Below are positions 8,363 to 15,208 of a stretch of DNA of 53,364 bases, one piece after another. Every line of letters starts with the position of its first letter. Position 1 is the first letter of the stretch. The position numbers were made by a program, and so were the translations under genes. The stretch is from an uncultured Clostridia bacterium. Its GTDB lineage: Bacteria; Bacillota; Clostridia; Oscillospirales; Oscillospiraceae. The notes beneath the pieces are model-generated. The model was not told where the DNA came from, searched no databases, and worked only from the letters and a program-made list of their open reading frames with translations. The stretch is from contig CANAZG010000010.1 of NCBI GenBank assembly GCA_947365965.1, positions 1 through 53,364 on the forward strand. The letters run 5' to 3'.

Positions 8363-8872
8363 ATGAACGAAAAGGTTGCCAAGCTGATTAACGAGCAGAT
8401 TACACACGAGTTCTATTCCGCCTATCTGTACCTGGATTTTGCCAACTTCTACGCCTCCAAGGGATTGGACGGCTTTGAAAACTGGTACCGGGTCCAGGCC
8501 CAGGAGGAGCAGTCCCACGCCATGCTGTTCTACCAGTACCTGCACAACAACGGGGAAAAGGTGACCCTTGGGGCCATCCAGCAGCCGGACAAGGCCCTCG
8601 ACAGCCTCATGGACCCCCTGAAGGCGGGCCTGGAGCACGAGAAGCTGGTCACCAGCCTCATCAACGCCATCTATACCCAGGCCCTCGAGGTCCGGGACTA
8701 CCGGACCATGCAGGTGCTGGACTGGTTCGTCAAGGAGCAGGGCGAGGAGGAGAAGAACGCCGGCGACATGATTACGAAAATGGAGCTGTTCGGCGGCGAC
8801 GCCAAGGGCCTGTACATGCTCAACAGCGAGCTCAAATCCCGGGTGTACGCCGCGCCCTCTCTGACCCTGTAA
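8363..8872 (+). CDS. ftnA: Non-haem ferritin
   Basis: This 169-residue four-helix iron-storage protein has the ferroxidase-centre residues in their usual places: Glu in THEFYSAYLYLD (helix A), Glu and His in EEQSHAMLFYQYL (helix B), Glu in LEHEKLV and the EEEKNAGDMI segment. No haem-binding or Dps features are seen. A GGAGAACCGCT site precedes the ATG. It oxidises Fe(II) and stores it as a mineral core, limiting Fenton chemistry. It is monocistronic between its own promoter and a strong bidirectional terminator. Confidence 0.93.
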   Translation: MNEKVAKLINEQITHEFYSAYLYLDFANFYASKGLDGFENWYRVQAQEEQSHAMLFYQYLHNNGEKVTLGAIQQPDKALDSLMDPLKAGLEHEKLVTSLINAIYTQALEVRDYRTMQVLDWFVKEQGEEEKNAGDMITKMELFGGDAKGLYMLNSELKSRVYAAPSLTL

Positions 8873-8897
8873 AAGGCCGCGTCCCATATCCGCCCAA

Positions 8898-8936
8898 AAG
8901 CGCCCCTGGAGACAGAAAAATCTTCCAGGGGCGCTT
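8898..8936. terminator. Bidirectional terminator between ferritin and recombinase
   Basis: AAGCGCCCCTGGA (8898-8910) pairs with TCCAGGGGCGCTT (8924-8936) across a 13-base loop. It lies between convergent genes. Confidence 0.75.
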
Positions 8937-8954
8937 CTGTATAGGCATTTCCCT

Positions 8955-10049
8955 TTACTGATCTTTGGGCGGCTTCACCCGCCCCAGGGGGTTTGCCCTG
9001 GCGGCCACGCGAAGGGCCTCGTTGTCAATATGGGTGTAAATCTCGGTGGTGTTCAGGTGCTCGTGGCCCAGCACCTCCTGGACCGCCTTGACATCCACGC
9101 CGTTCTGGAGCATGAGGGTGGCGGCGGTGTGGCGGAGCTTGTGGGAGGAGTACTGGGCGCTGTCCAGCCCGGCCTGGGAGAGATGCTTTTTCACCAGGGC
9201 GTGGACATTGGAGCGGCTGATGCGCTGGTTTCGGGAGGAGAGGAAGAGGGCGTTCTGGTCCCGGCCGCTGACGGGCCGCCGCACCGCCAGATACCGCTCC
9301 AGGGCGGCCTTGCAGGCGTCGTTGAGATAGACAATGCGCACCTTGCTGCCCTTGCCCAGCACCCGCAGCGCGTCCCCCTGGATATCCGTCAGATTCAGGC
9401 CGATGAGCTCGGAGATCCGCAGGCCGCAGTTGAGAAAGATGGTGAGAATGCAGTAGTCCCGCTCCTTGTGGGGCCCGTCCACGCTGGCGAGCAGGTCCAG
9501 GCTCTCGTCCAGGGTCAGATACCTGGGCAGCGTTTTCCGCAGCTTGGGGGAGTCCAGCTCCTTGACCGGGTTGTCCTCCAGGAGATGGGCCTTGTTGGTG
9601 AGGTAGTTAAAAAAGGAGCGGAGGGTGGCGATCTTCCGGGCCCGGGTGGCGGCGCTGAGGCCGTACTCGGTCCGGCTGCTGTTTTGCTGCTGGGCCCGGT
9701 CCCGGCTGAGATAGGTCAGATATCCATAGATATCCGTCAGGGTGATGGCGCGGACAAAGGCAGCGTCCACATCCATGATGGAGATCTCATCCCAGGGCGT
9801 GTCCCGCAACGAACGGTCCCGGGCCTGCTTCATGTAGCGAAAGAAGTTTCTCAGGTCCAGGAAATATTCGTCTACAGTTTTCTGGGAGTGGGCCTTGATG
9901 GTCTCATGGTAGGATAAGAAGTCGCAGAGGATCTGCGGCGCTTCGTCTCGATAGTTGTTCACAGCGGCTCGGCGCGGTATACGGCGGTCCGGGGCTGGTT
10001 TTCCGGGTTTGCCCTCCCCTGCATTGAACAAAATTTTTATTTTGTTCAA
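8955..10049 (-). CDS. XerC/XerD-like tyrosine recombinase
   Basis: This protein of up to 364 residues has a core-binding N-terminal domain and a C-terminal catalytic domain with all tyrosine-recombinase residues: Arg in CGLRISEL, Lys in GKGSKVRIV, HKLRHTAAT, His in GHEHLNTTEIY and the nucleophilic Tyr in that last segment. The catalytic half closely follows XerC/XerD, suggesting chromosome-dimer resolution, but the N-terminus is longer than usual. A small-element integrase is the alternative. The outermost start is a TTG without a good ribosome binding site, inside a 26 bp palindrome; a GTG at VNNYRDEAP (codon 30) is a second option. The start is therefore uncertain. Confidence 0.85.
   Translation of the reverse strand: MNKIKILFNAGEGKPGKPAPDRRIPRRAAVNNYRDEAPQILCDFLSYHETIKAHSQKTVDEYFLDLRNFFRYMKQARDRSLRDTPWDEISIMDVDAAFVRAITLTDIYGYLTYLSRDRAQQQNSSRTEYGLSAATRARKIATLRSFFNYLTNKAHLLEDNPVKELDSPKLRKTLPRYLTLDESLDLLASVDGPHKERDYCILTIFLNCGLRISELIGLNLTDIQGDALRVLGKGSKVRIVYLNDACKAALERYLAVRRPVSGRDQNALFLSSRNQRISRSNVHALVKKHLSQAGLDSAQYSSHKLRHTAATLMLQNGVDVKAVQEVLGHEHLNTTEIYTHIDNEALRVAARANPLGRVKPPKDQ
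10024..10049. repeat. 26 bp palindrome at the recombinase start
   Basis: A perfect 11 bp inverted repeat, TTGAACAAAAT (10024-10034) and ATTTTGTTCAA (10039-10049), is separated by TTTT. It covers the first codons of the recombinase reading frame. An operator, a recombinase recognition site or an mRNA hairpin are all possible. Confidence 0.8.
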
Positions 10050-10179
10050 TTATGTATATCCCAGCGCCTGGACCTCCCTTCCGGTTTTATTGCGTATGAT
10101 TTCATTATAGCGGAAGATGGTCTGTTGTCAATAACGCTGGTCCGCAATTTTTCGGACAGCTGCGGCGATACGCGTCGAA

Positions 10180-10428
10180 TCAGCCGAAGTCGTGTCTGAA
10201 CCCGCCGTCGCTGCCTACATTCTCCAGCGCGGTTACAATGGCCTCGATCTTATGGAAGCATGCTGGATCGTCCAGGCTCTCATCCGCAATGATCTCCTTG
10301 ATTTTGCAGAGCGCATTGTAGCTTTCCAGTTCCACCACCATCGCCGCGCTTTCGATAAATTCTGGCAATGACACGTCTATATTCATTTTTTCTATAGAGC
10401 GTATCAAAATTTCTTTGAAAAGATTCAT
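10180..10428 (-). CDS. Small hypothetical protein beside an XRE regulator
   Basis: This 82-residue protein begins MNLFKEILIRSIEKMN and is largely helical and acidic, with Cys in ALCKI and ACFHK. I do not recognise a family. The ATG at 10428 is chosen over an ATG 24 bases upstream because GGAGG lies eight bases before it. It is divergent from the XRE-type regulator and shares a control region containing a perfect inverted repeat, so the two probably form a small regulatory pair. An antitoxin, a regulator partner or a remnant of a mobile element are possible roles. Confidence 0.6.
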   Translation of the reverse strand: MNLFKEILIRSIEKMNIDVSLPEFIESAAMVVELESYNALCKIKEIIADESLDDPACFHKIEAIVTALENVGSDGGFRHDFG

Positions 10429-10443
10429 AATTTTTCCTCCATT

Positions 10444-10460
10444 TACATACACAGTATGTA
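10444..10460. promoter_or_regulatory. Candidate operator between divergent small genes
   Basis: TACATAC (10444-10450) and GTATGTA (10454-10460) form a perfect inverted repeat with a 3-base centre. It lies upstream of the minus-strand small gene, and similar ATACATATG sequences recur near the start of the XRE gene. Binding by the adjacent XRE protein is inferred. Confidence 0.55.
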
Positions 10461-10509
10461 TTTTACGGAATTATATAATATATAATAAGGTAAAATATAT
10501 ATCATACAT

Positions 10510-10791
10510 ATGGAGCGTAGGAAATTTGTGATGCGAGTTATGCAATTCAAGGGAAAGAAAAATCTTATACATATGCAATTACAACTCATGCGCGTCCGCC
10601 GTGATCTCTCTCAGAGTGAGTTAGCGGCACAGATGCAGATATTAGGCACTAATATTGACCAACAGGCCATCAGCAACATCGAGAACAACAAACGGGTTGT
10701 CACCGACTTTGAGCTGGCCTGCTTCTGTAAGGTCCTGCACTGTACGGAGCGGGAACTCCTTCAAGATTACTATGAGAAATATGGCCTCTAA
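10510..10791 (+). CDS. XRE-family helix-turn-helix regulator
   Basis: This protein of up to 93 residues holds a Cro/CI-type HTH: LMRVRRDLSQSELAAQM, then NIDQQAISNIENNKRVV, then a third helix ELACFCKVLHCTERELL. The C-terminal DYYEKYGL is short, so there is no effector domain. An ATG at 10531, nine bases after AGGA, is an alternative start that keeps the domain intact. Surrounding DNA is AT-rich compared with its neighbours. It is likely a repressor of its own locus acting at the inverted repeat 10444-10460. Nearby tyrosine recombinase and small-RNA genes suggest a decayed mobile region, but that is inference. Confidence 0.78.
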   Translation: MERRKFVMRVMQFKGKKNLIHMQLQLMRVRRDLSQSELAAQMQILGTNIDQQAISNIENNKRVVTDFELACFCKVLHCTERELLQDYYEKYGL

Positions 10792-10812
10792 GTACGAAGG
10801 ATCCATATTGAT

Positions 10813-10841
10813 TTGACAAAACAGAGACAGCCGTATATAAT
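10813..10841 (+). promoter_or_regulatory. Perfect-consensus promoter of small RNA copy 1
   Basis: TTGACA (10813-10818), exactly 17 bp, TATAAT (10836-10841). The same 29 bp arrangement recurs 164 bp downstream with nearly identical flanks. Confidence 0.85.
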
Positions 10842-10846
10842 AAGGA

Positions 10847-10970
10847 CCAGAGGGGCGCTGCTACGGCGGTTAGCCCTTCACGGATTACATAGTTTTGCTA
10901 TGTTGACCGCTCGGGGGCTGTCCGGGCGGTCAACGCATATCGTGGGATCCCCTCCCCTGCGTATATTTTT
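10847..10970 (+). ncRNA. Candidate orphan antitoxin-like small RNA (copy 1)
   Basis: Starting just after a perfect promoter, this segment is the first of two tandem copies (period 164 bp). It holds a leader with GCGCTGCTACGGCGGTTAGC, a hairpin ACATAG/CTATGT (10887-10892 with 10898-10903) and a stem GTTGACCGC/GCGGTCAAC (10902-10910 with 10926-10934). It ends near a short stem ACGCA/TGCGT (10933-10962) followed by ATATTTTT. The copies differ mainly in loops. In the ACATAG hairpin, copy 2 has a different but still paired sequence. No peptide with a ribosome binding site is encoded, and no toxin frame lies opposite. Ends are estimated. Confidence 0.55.
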
Positions 10971-10976
10971 ATGGGC

Positions 10977-11005
10977 TTGACAAAACAGAGACAGCCATAT
11001 ATAAT
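10977..11005 (+). promoter_or_regulatory. Perfect-consensus promoter of small RNA copy 2
   Basis: TTGACA (10977-10982), 17 bp, TATAAT (11000-11005), with the same spacer sequence as copy 1 except for one base. Confidence 0.85.
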
Positions 11006-11010
11006 AAGGA

Positions 11011-11097
11011 CAGAAGGGCGCTGTTACGGCGGTTAGCCCCTAACCTCAATCATAGCAAAGCTATGTTGACCGCTCGGGTGCTGGCCGGGCGGTCAAC
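11011..11097 (+). ncRNA. Candidate RNA antitoxin (copy 2), convergent with toxin mRNA
   Basis: The RNA would begin near 11011 with AGAAGGGCGCTGTTAC and GGCGGTTAGC, form a short hairpin (CATAG/CTATG around 11050-11064) and end in or after the stem GTTGACCGC/GCGGTCAAC (11065-11073 with 11089-11097). That stem contains the stop codon of the opposite-strand 28-residue peptide gene. The RNA is therefore antisense to the 3' part of that mRNA, the layout of convergent type I antitoxins such as RatA or SR4. The 3' end is not fixed: no strong T-tract follows. Confidence 0.55.
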
Positions 11098-11179
11098 GCG
11101 CATTTGTGGACAGTATGTACAACGCCCATACCAGGCAGATCAGGAATCGCAAAACTGCAATTACCCGCCTTTTCCACAT
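11093..11179 (-). CDS. 28-residue hydrophobic peptide, candidate type I toxin
   Basis: The frame starts ATG at 11179 and ends TGA at 11093-11095. The peptide begins MWKRRVIAVLRF and continues as one hydrophobic helix (about residues 6-23) with a positively charged N-terminus and a short polar tail ending STNAR. This is the build of type I membrane toxins. AGGGGGTGA lies five bases upstream, and that site is paired in a CCCCC/GGGGG hairpin (11203-11199 with 11192-11188), so the start may be masked in the mRNA. The transcript has a perfect promoter at 11269-11297 and an 83-base leader. The leader shares a 5' block with the convergent small RNAs. I know no named family for it. Confidence 0.65.
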   Translation of the reverse strand: MWKRRVIAVLRFLICLVWALYILSTNAR

Positions 11180-11268
11180 CAGCCTCACCCCCTTTCCCGG
11201 GGGAGCGCTAACCGCCTTTATGTAACAGTGCCCTTCTGGCCTCCGCTCTTTTGAGCTTTGGCGTGTCC

Positions 11269-11297
11269 ATTATATGATACGCAGCGATTTTTGTCAA
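11269..11297 (-). promoter_or_regulatory. Perfect-consensus promoter of the peptide mRNA
   Basis: On the minus strand TTGACA (11297-11292), 17 bp, TATAAT (11274-11269). Transcription would start near 11262, about 83 bases before the peptide start codon. Confidence 0.85.
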
Positions 11298-11340
11298 ATT
11301 TTATTTGTATGTGTACGAATCATGCTGTATCCATAAGCAT

Positions 11341-11375
11341 ACCCGTGCGGGGCTTCTCCCCCGCACGGGTTTTTC
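11341..11375. terminator. Strong stem-loop terminator
   Basis: ACCCGTGCGGGG (11341-11352) pairs with CCCCGCACGGGT (11359-11370), followed by TTTTTC on the plus strand. It insulates the small-RNA locus from the antiporter gene and may stop transcripts from both sides. Confidence 0.8.
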
Positions 11376-11384
11376 TATGTATGT

Positions 11385-12350
11385 TTACGCCCGGCACGTC
11401 AGAAACAGATACCCTCCGTACACCGCCAGCAGAGCCGCACCCTGCCATCGCTGGAATCGGGCGGAGACCATGGCGGGTATGACGGCGATGCACCCCACCA
11501 GCAGACATGCCGGCAGATCAACGGCGCTGGAGACCGGCGCAATGGGCAGGGCCTCGCCGGACACCAGGGCGCTCATGGGCAGGATCAGGGTCAGATCCAG
11601 GATGTTCGCCCCCAGAATGTTCCCGATGGAGAGCGCGGACTGCCTCTTTGCGATGGCGGTGACGGTGGTGACCAGCTCCGGCAGGGACGTGCCCACGGCC
11701 ACGATGGTGACGCCGATGATCCGCTCGGACACCCCCGCCAGCCGGGCCAGGGCGCCGCCGCTGTCCACCAGCAGGTCCGCCCCCATGACCACGGCCACCG
11801 CGCCTGCGGTGAATTTGAGGCACTGGAAGAGGAGATCCCTTCTGGCCGGCGCGGGGCGGAAGATGCTCAGATCCCCCGCACCGCCGCAGCGCATGGAGCG
11901 GTGGGCGCAGCGCAGGTTCTCAAAGAGGAACAGGGCGAACACCGCCATCAGGGCCAGGGACGGCCCCAGCCCCACCGCCCCCTCCCTGCCGCCTGCCGCC
12001 ACAATCCAGGCGGCGGCCAGCATCAGAAGGGACTTGAAGAGATAGTCCCCCCGGCGGATGCAAACGGGCATACAGATCACCGACAGGGCCATAATGAGTC
12101 CCAGGTTGGCGGTGACGCTGCCCACGGCGTTGCCCACGGCCATGTCCGTCTTCCCCTGGAGGGCAGCCATGGCCGACACCAGCATCTCCGGCAGCGTGGT
12201 GGCCAGACTGACAATGGTGGCCCCCACGATCAGCTTTGGGATGCCGCTGACCTCGGCTATGTAGGACGCGGCGTCCACAAACCAGTCCCCGCCTTTGACG
12301 ATGAGAATGATTCCTCCAAGAAAAATCACCAAAATGAGCGCATAGTCCAT
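11385..12350 (-). CDS. Calcium/sodium antiporter (CaCA family, YrbG type)
   Basis: This 321-residue polytopic protein has the two inverted alpha-repeats of cation/Ca2+ exchangers: GATIVSLATTLPE near residue 45 and GVTIVAVGTSLPE in the second half, each with the conserved Glu. About ten membrane helices are visible, split by a short loop around LRCAHRSMRCGG. The ATG at 12350 follows AGGGGAGGGGAGAGC and is preferred over a start 33 bases upstream. It would exchange cytosolic Ca2+ for Na+ (or K+/Na+). It is separated from the MerR gene upstream by a terminator. Confidence 0.9.
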   Translation of the reverse strand: MDYALILVIFLGGIILIVKGGDWFVDAASYIAEVSGIPKLIVGATIVSLATTLPEMLVSAMAALQGKTDMAVGNAVGSVTANLGLIMALSVICMPVCIRRGDYLFKSLLMLAAAWIVAAGGREGAVGLGPSLALMAVFALFLFENLRCAHRSMRCGGAGDLSIFRPAPARRDLLFQCLKFTAGAVAVVMGADLLVDSGGALARLAGVSERIIGVTIVAVGTSLPELVTTVTAIAKRQSALSIGNILGANILDLTLILPMSALVSGEALPIAPVSSAVDLPACLLVGCIAVIPAMVSARFQRWQGAALLAVYGGYLFLTCRA

Positions 12351-12452
12351 GCTCTCCCCTCCCCTTCTGCTGTTCCACAACACGGCAGCTCCAGTCTACC
12401 ATGTCCCGAATGGGGAAGGAGCTCTGATTTTGTCGTCTGGCAAAATATTGAG

Positions 12453-12478
12453 GGAGACGGCAGTACCGCCGCCTCCCT
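12453..12478 (-). terminator. Terminator after the MerR/TipAS gene
   Basis: GGGAGACGGC (12453-12462) pairs with GCCGCCTCCC (12469-12478) with one mismatch; on the minus strand it is followed by TCAATATTTT. Confidence 0.6.
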
Positions 12479-12490
12479 GCTTTTGAACAA

Positions 12491-13255
12491 TCACTCCACG
12501 CCGTAGTAGGCCCGCACGGCCCTGGCGAAAAAGGCGGCGCAGCCGGGGGCCACGGCCTCGTAGTAGTCCGTGAACCGCTGGTCCTGGCTGTACATGTCCA
12601 CCAGCCCCACGTGGGACTGGGGCGTCAGCTGCCCCGGCTTCCAGAACCGGGACACCCAGGCGGCGTGGAGCCGCACCGCCTCCCGGGCGTCCTCCCCCGC
12701 CGGATCATTGGCCGCCATGGCCCGCCGGAGTGCGGCCTTGCAGCCCGCCTCCTCGCTCTCCATCTGCGTCCAGCCGGCCTGGGACATGCCGGACAGCTGC
12801 CGGCTGCTGGCGTCCACGGCCTCATCGCCGTACTTTTTCCGTGCTTCCCGGCCGTAGGTCTCCTCGTTCTCCTGGATGGCCCGCTGCTTCATGGCCTCGA
12901 ATTTTTCCTTGTCGCTCATGGTAGTTCCTCCTTCGATGGTGTCCAAGGTGCGCCGGACGGTGTGGATGAGCTCCTCCACCCGCCGCTGCTGGATGAGAAG
13001 GCGGTCCAGATGTCCCCGCAAAGCCGCGCCTCTGTCGTAGCCCGGCGCGTCCAGAAGGCGGCCGATCTCCTCCAGGGGCACCCCCATCTCCCGGTAGAGC
13101 AGAATCTCCTGGAGACGGTCCACCTCCCCGGGGCCGTAGAGCCGGTAGCCGTTGTCCCGGTCCCGGGCCGGGCGCAGCAGGCCGATGGCGTCGTAGTAGC
13201 GCAGGGTGCGTCCGGTGAGGCCGGTCATGCGGGAGATCTCTTTGACGGTGTACAT
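12491..13255 (-). CDS. MerR-family multidrug sensor with TipAS domain
   Basis: The protein has 254 residues. Residues 1-70 are a MerR DNA-binding domain (YTVKEISRMTGLTGRTLRYY, then the NGYRLYGPGEV wing), residues 75-110 a coiled coil, and residues 113-254 a TipAS-type antibiotic-binding domain containing AWVSRFWKPG and GLVDMYSQDQRFTDYY. TipA proteins bind cyclic thiopeptides and other amphipathic drugs and activate their own promoter. The ATG at 13255 follows AGGAGGTGATTGCAGC. A second in-frame ATG with a perfect ribosome binding site lies at codon 113, as in Streptomyces tipA. The promoter has the 19 bp MerR spacer. Confidence 0.9.
   Translation of the reverse strand: MYTVKEISRMTGLTGRTLRYYDAIGLLRPARDRDNGYRLYGPGEVDRLQEILLYREMGVPLEEIGRLLDAPGYDRGAALRGHLDRLLIQQRRVEELIHTVRRTLDTIEGGTTMSDKEKFEAMKQRAIQENEETYGREARKKYGDEAVDASSRQLSGMSQAGWTQMESEEAGCKAALRRAMAANDPAGEDAREAVRLHAAWVSRFWKPGQLTPQSHVGLVDMYSQDQRFTDYYEAVAPGCAAFFARAVRAYYGVE
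12919..12933 (-). promoter_or_regulatory. Internal ribosome binding site and start for a TipAS-only form
   Basis: AAGGAGG (12933-12927) lies seven bases before an in-frame ATG at 12919. Initiation there would give a 142-residue drug-binding domain without the DNA-binding part. That is nearly the length of the independently translated TipAS product of Streptomyces. Confidence 0.75.
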
Positions 13256-13279
13256 GCTGCAATCACCTCCTCTTCTCTG

Positions 13280-13310
13280 AGCATAGACCATGACGGAGCG
13301 TCAATGTCAA
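13280..13310 (-). promoter_or_regulatory. MerR-type promoter and operator
   Basis: TTGACA (13310-13305) and TATGCT (13285-13280) are separated by 19 bp, the over-long spacer typical of MerR-activated promoters. A perfect dyad TGACG/CGTCA with a 3-base centre (13291-13303) sits in the middle of the spacer. Confidence 0.8.
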
Positions 13311-13427
13311 GACTTTTTTCAGCTTTTCTGGAAATTTACAGGTTTCAAACGGGGAAGAATTTTAGTGACTTCTGAAGGCCGCCGGTTTAATCTTTTTTTG
13401 ATCCATTCTTTTCACGAAAAAGGATGA

Positions 13428-14978
13428 TTACTCCCACAGCGCCTCCTGTTCCACCGGCGACAGGCCGTCCGCTGTCAGGCGGTAGAGGGCGGTGCAGACC
13501 TGGGAGAGGAACTTCCGGTCATGGGATACGCTGATAATGGTCCCGCCGTACTCCGCAAAGCCCTGGCGGACCTTTGGGCCGGAGATGGGGGAAAAATTCC
13601 GGGTGGGCTCGTCCAGGATGAGCACATTCACCCCGTCCAGACTCATCTTGGCCAGCAGCAGCTTGGCCTTCTGTCCGCCGGAGAGCTCCCGGATGGGGTG
13701 GACCATCTCCTGCCGGGCGTAGCGCAGGCTGCCCAGATAGGTCCTGGCCCTGGTCTGGGAGGCCGCATCCCCCTCCGGCGCCAGAAAGTCGATGGGCGTC
13801 TGGTCCAGGGGCAGGGTCTCGGCGTAGTCCTGAGACATGTAGGCGGCCTGCAGATCCCGGCGGCAGAGCAGCTCCCGCTGGATGTGCCGCAGCAGGGTGG
13901 TCTTGCCCGCGCCGTTGGCCCCCAGAATGCCCACCTTCTCCCCGCCCCGGACGTACAGACGGACGTTTTTCGCCAGCAGCCGCTCCCCCGCCTCCAGGCG
14001 GTCCAGGCGCAGATCCAGCACGCACTTGCCCGCCGGCACCCGGACCTCCTCCGGGAACCGGACAAAGATGGCCTGCTCCACCTCCGGGAGCTGGGTCATG
14101 CGCTCCGCCTCCCGGTCAAAGCGGCGGCCCATGGACTGGACCGCGTGCATCTTCTTTTTCAGCAGCCGGGCCGTGGCCGGGTCCTGCCGGGAGATCACGG
14201 CCTGGGCGTGCTCCACGCTCTGCTGAATGCGCCGGTACTTGGACATCTTCTTCTCATACTCCTCCCGCTCCTTCCGGGCCTGTCGGGTCTGATCGACAAT
14301 GGCGTCCTCCCGGAGGCCGGTATAGGTCCGGTAGTCCAAACGGCGGATGGTGCAGCGGGGCGGCTTCCCCTCCCGGGGGTGCTCGATGTGGAGCACCACG
14401 TTGGCGGCGGCCTCGATGAGGGCCTCATCGTGGGAGATAAAAAGGACGATCCCCGAAAAGCTGCTGATGAACCCCTCCAGCCACGTCAGGGTCTCCAGGT
14501 CCACGTCGCTGGAGGGTTCGTCCAGCAGCAGCGCCTGGGGCTGCCGGAACAGCAGCCGCCCCAGCTGGAGCTTGATCCGCTCCCCGCCGGAGAGGGTGGA
14601 CACCGGCCTGTCCCCGTAGAACTCCTCCGCCGGAAAGCGGAGCTGCCGGGCAATCTCCCCCAGCTCCTTGGGGGTCAGATCGAAGAAGGCAGGACAGGCG
14701 GCGCAGAAGTCGTATATGCTCCTGGCCAGCTCCTCCGCCGTCAGGTCCTGGGCCAGATAGCCCATGGTCCCCGGCTCCCCGGCCAGGGACCCGGTCCACT
14801 GGCAGTACCCCTCCACCCGCTGGGGGTCTGCGATCCACTGGAGAAGGGTGGACTTGCCGTTGCCCTCCTCCCCGATGATGACCGCCTTGTCCCCCGGGTT
14901 GAGGACAAAGGAAAAGTCGTCCACCAGGACCCGAAGGTCCCTCCGGTGGGTCAATGTCAGATGCTTTACCTGTAGCAT
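13428..14978 (-). CDS. ABC-F family ATPase, probable ribosome-protection type
   Basis: The 516-residue protein has two nucleotide-binding domains on one chain and no membrane segments. Domain 1 has Walker A GEEGNGKST, signature LSGGERIKL and Walker B LLLDEPSSD. Domain 2 has GANGAGKTT, LSGGQKAKL and LILDEPTRN. They are joined by a charged linker (about residues 240-310) rich in Arg/Lys/Glu, as in ABC-F factors that enter the ribosomal E site. The signature Asp after the second Walker B is replaced by Asn. The ATG at 14978 follows GGGAGGA. A long leader with uORF and terminator suggests drug-induced attenuation, as for antibiotic-resistance ABC-F genes. Confidence 0.87.
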   Translation of the reverse strand: MLQVKHLTLTHRRDLRVLVDDFSFVLNPGDKAVIIGEEGNGKSTLLQWIADPQRVEGYCQWTGSLAGEPGTMGYLAQDLTAEELARSIYDFCAACPAFFDLTPKELGEIARQLRFPAEEFYGDRPVSTLSGGERIKLQLGRLLFRQPQALLLDEPSSDVDLETLTWLEGFISSFSGIVLFISHDEALIEAAANVVLHIEHPREGKPPRCTIRRLDYRTYTGLREDAIVDQTRQARKEREEYEKKMSKYRRIQQSVEHAQAVISRQDPATARLLKKKMHAVQSMGRRFDREAERMTQLPEVEQAIFVRFPEEVRVPAGKCVLDLRLDRLEAGERLLAKNVRLYVRGGEKVGILGANGAGKTTLLRHIQRELLCRRDLQAAYMSQDYAETLPLDQTPIDFLAPEGDAASQTRARTYLGSLRYARQEMVHPIRELSGGQKAKLLLAKMSLDGVNVLILDEPTRNFSPISGPKVRQGFAEYGGTIISVSHDRKFLSQVCTALYRLTADGLSPVEQEALWE

Positions 14979-14998
14979 AAGGGCATCCTCCCTTTCAT

Positions 14999-15030
14999 AA
15001 AAAAACTGCTTCCGGACAGGCCGAAAGCAG
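14999..15030 (-). terminator. Leader attenuator before the ABC-F gene
   Basis: On the minus strand CTGCTTTCGG pairs with CCGGAAGCAG (15030-15006; the T/G position is a wobble), followed directly by seven T (15005-14999). It lies only 20 bases before the ABC-F start and downstream of a short leader frame, the arrangement of transcription attenuation. Confidence 0.85.
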
Positions 15031-15166
15031 CGGAGGACGCAGAAGGGCGCACGAAGCGAGACGCTCCGGCTCCATGGCACGACGCATCCTCTGACTTTCG
15101 GCGACAGGAACCGGACGTCACCTCTCGGGACGCCTCCGGAAGAACTCCTGTGACACGAAAATCAGA

Positions 15167-15178
15167 TCAGATGCGCAT
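15167..15178 (-). CDS. Leader peptide Met-Arg-Ile upstream of the ABC-F gene
   Basis: ATG CGC ATC TGA (15178-15167) is preceded by AGAAGGGTGAGAAA, a good ribosome binding site at the right distance. Three-codon uORFs of this kind precede several ribosome-protection ABC-F and methyltransferase genes. A ribosome stalled there by drug would change folding of the following 140-base leader and prevent formation of the terminator. The role is inferred from layout. Confidence 0.6.
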   Translation of the reverse strand: MRI

Positions 15179-15208
15179 TTTCTCACCCTTCTCTTTAAGA
15201 CTGCATTC

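Noticed and set aside
10024-10049. Palindrome considered as the chromosomal dif site
   Set aside because: It lacks the conserved XerD half-site and the 6-8 bp asymmetric centre.
11063-11254. 63-codon plus-strand frame through the small-RNA locus
   Set aside because: Start has no ribosome binding site, and most of the frame is antisense to the better supported peptide gene and its leader.
13521-14975. 484-codon plus-strand frame opposite the ABC-F gene
   Set aside because: Shadow frame; no ribosome binding site and the opposite strand has complete ABC-F motifs.
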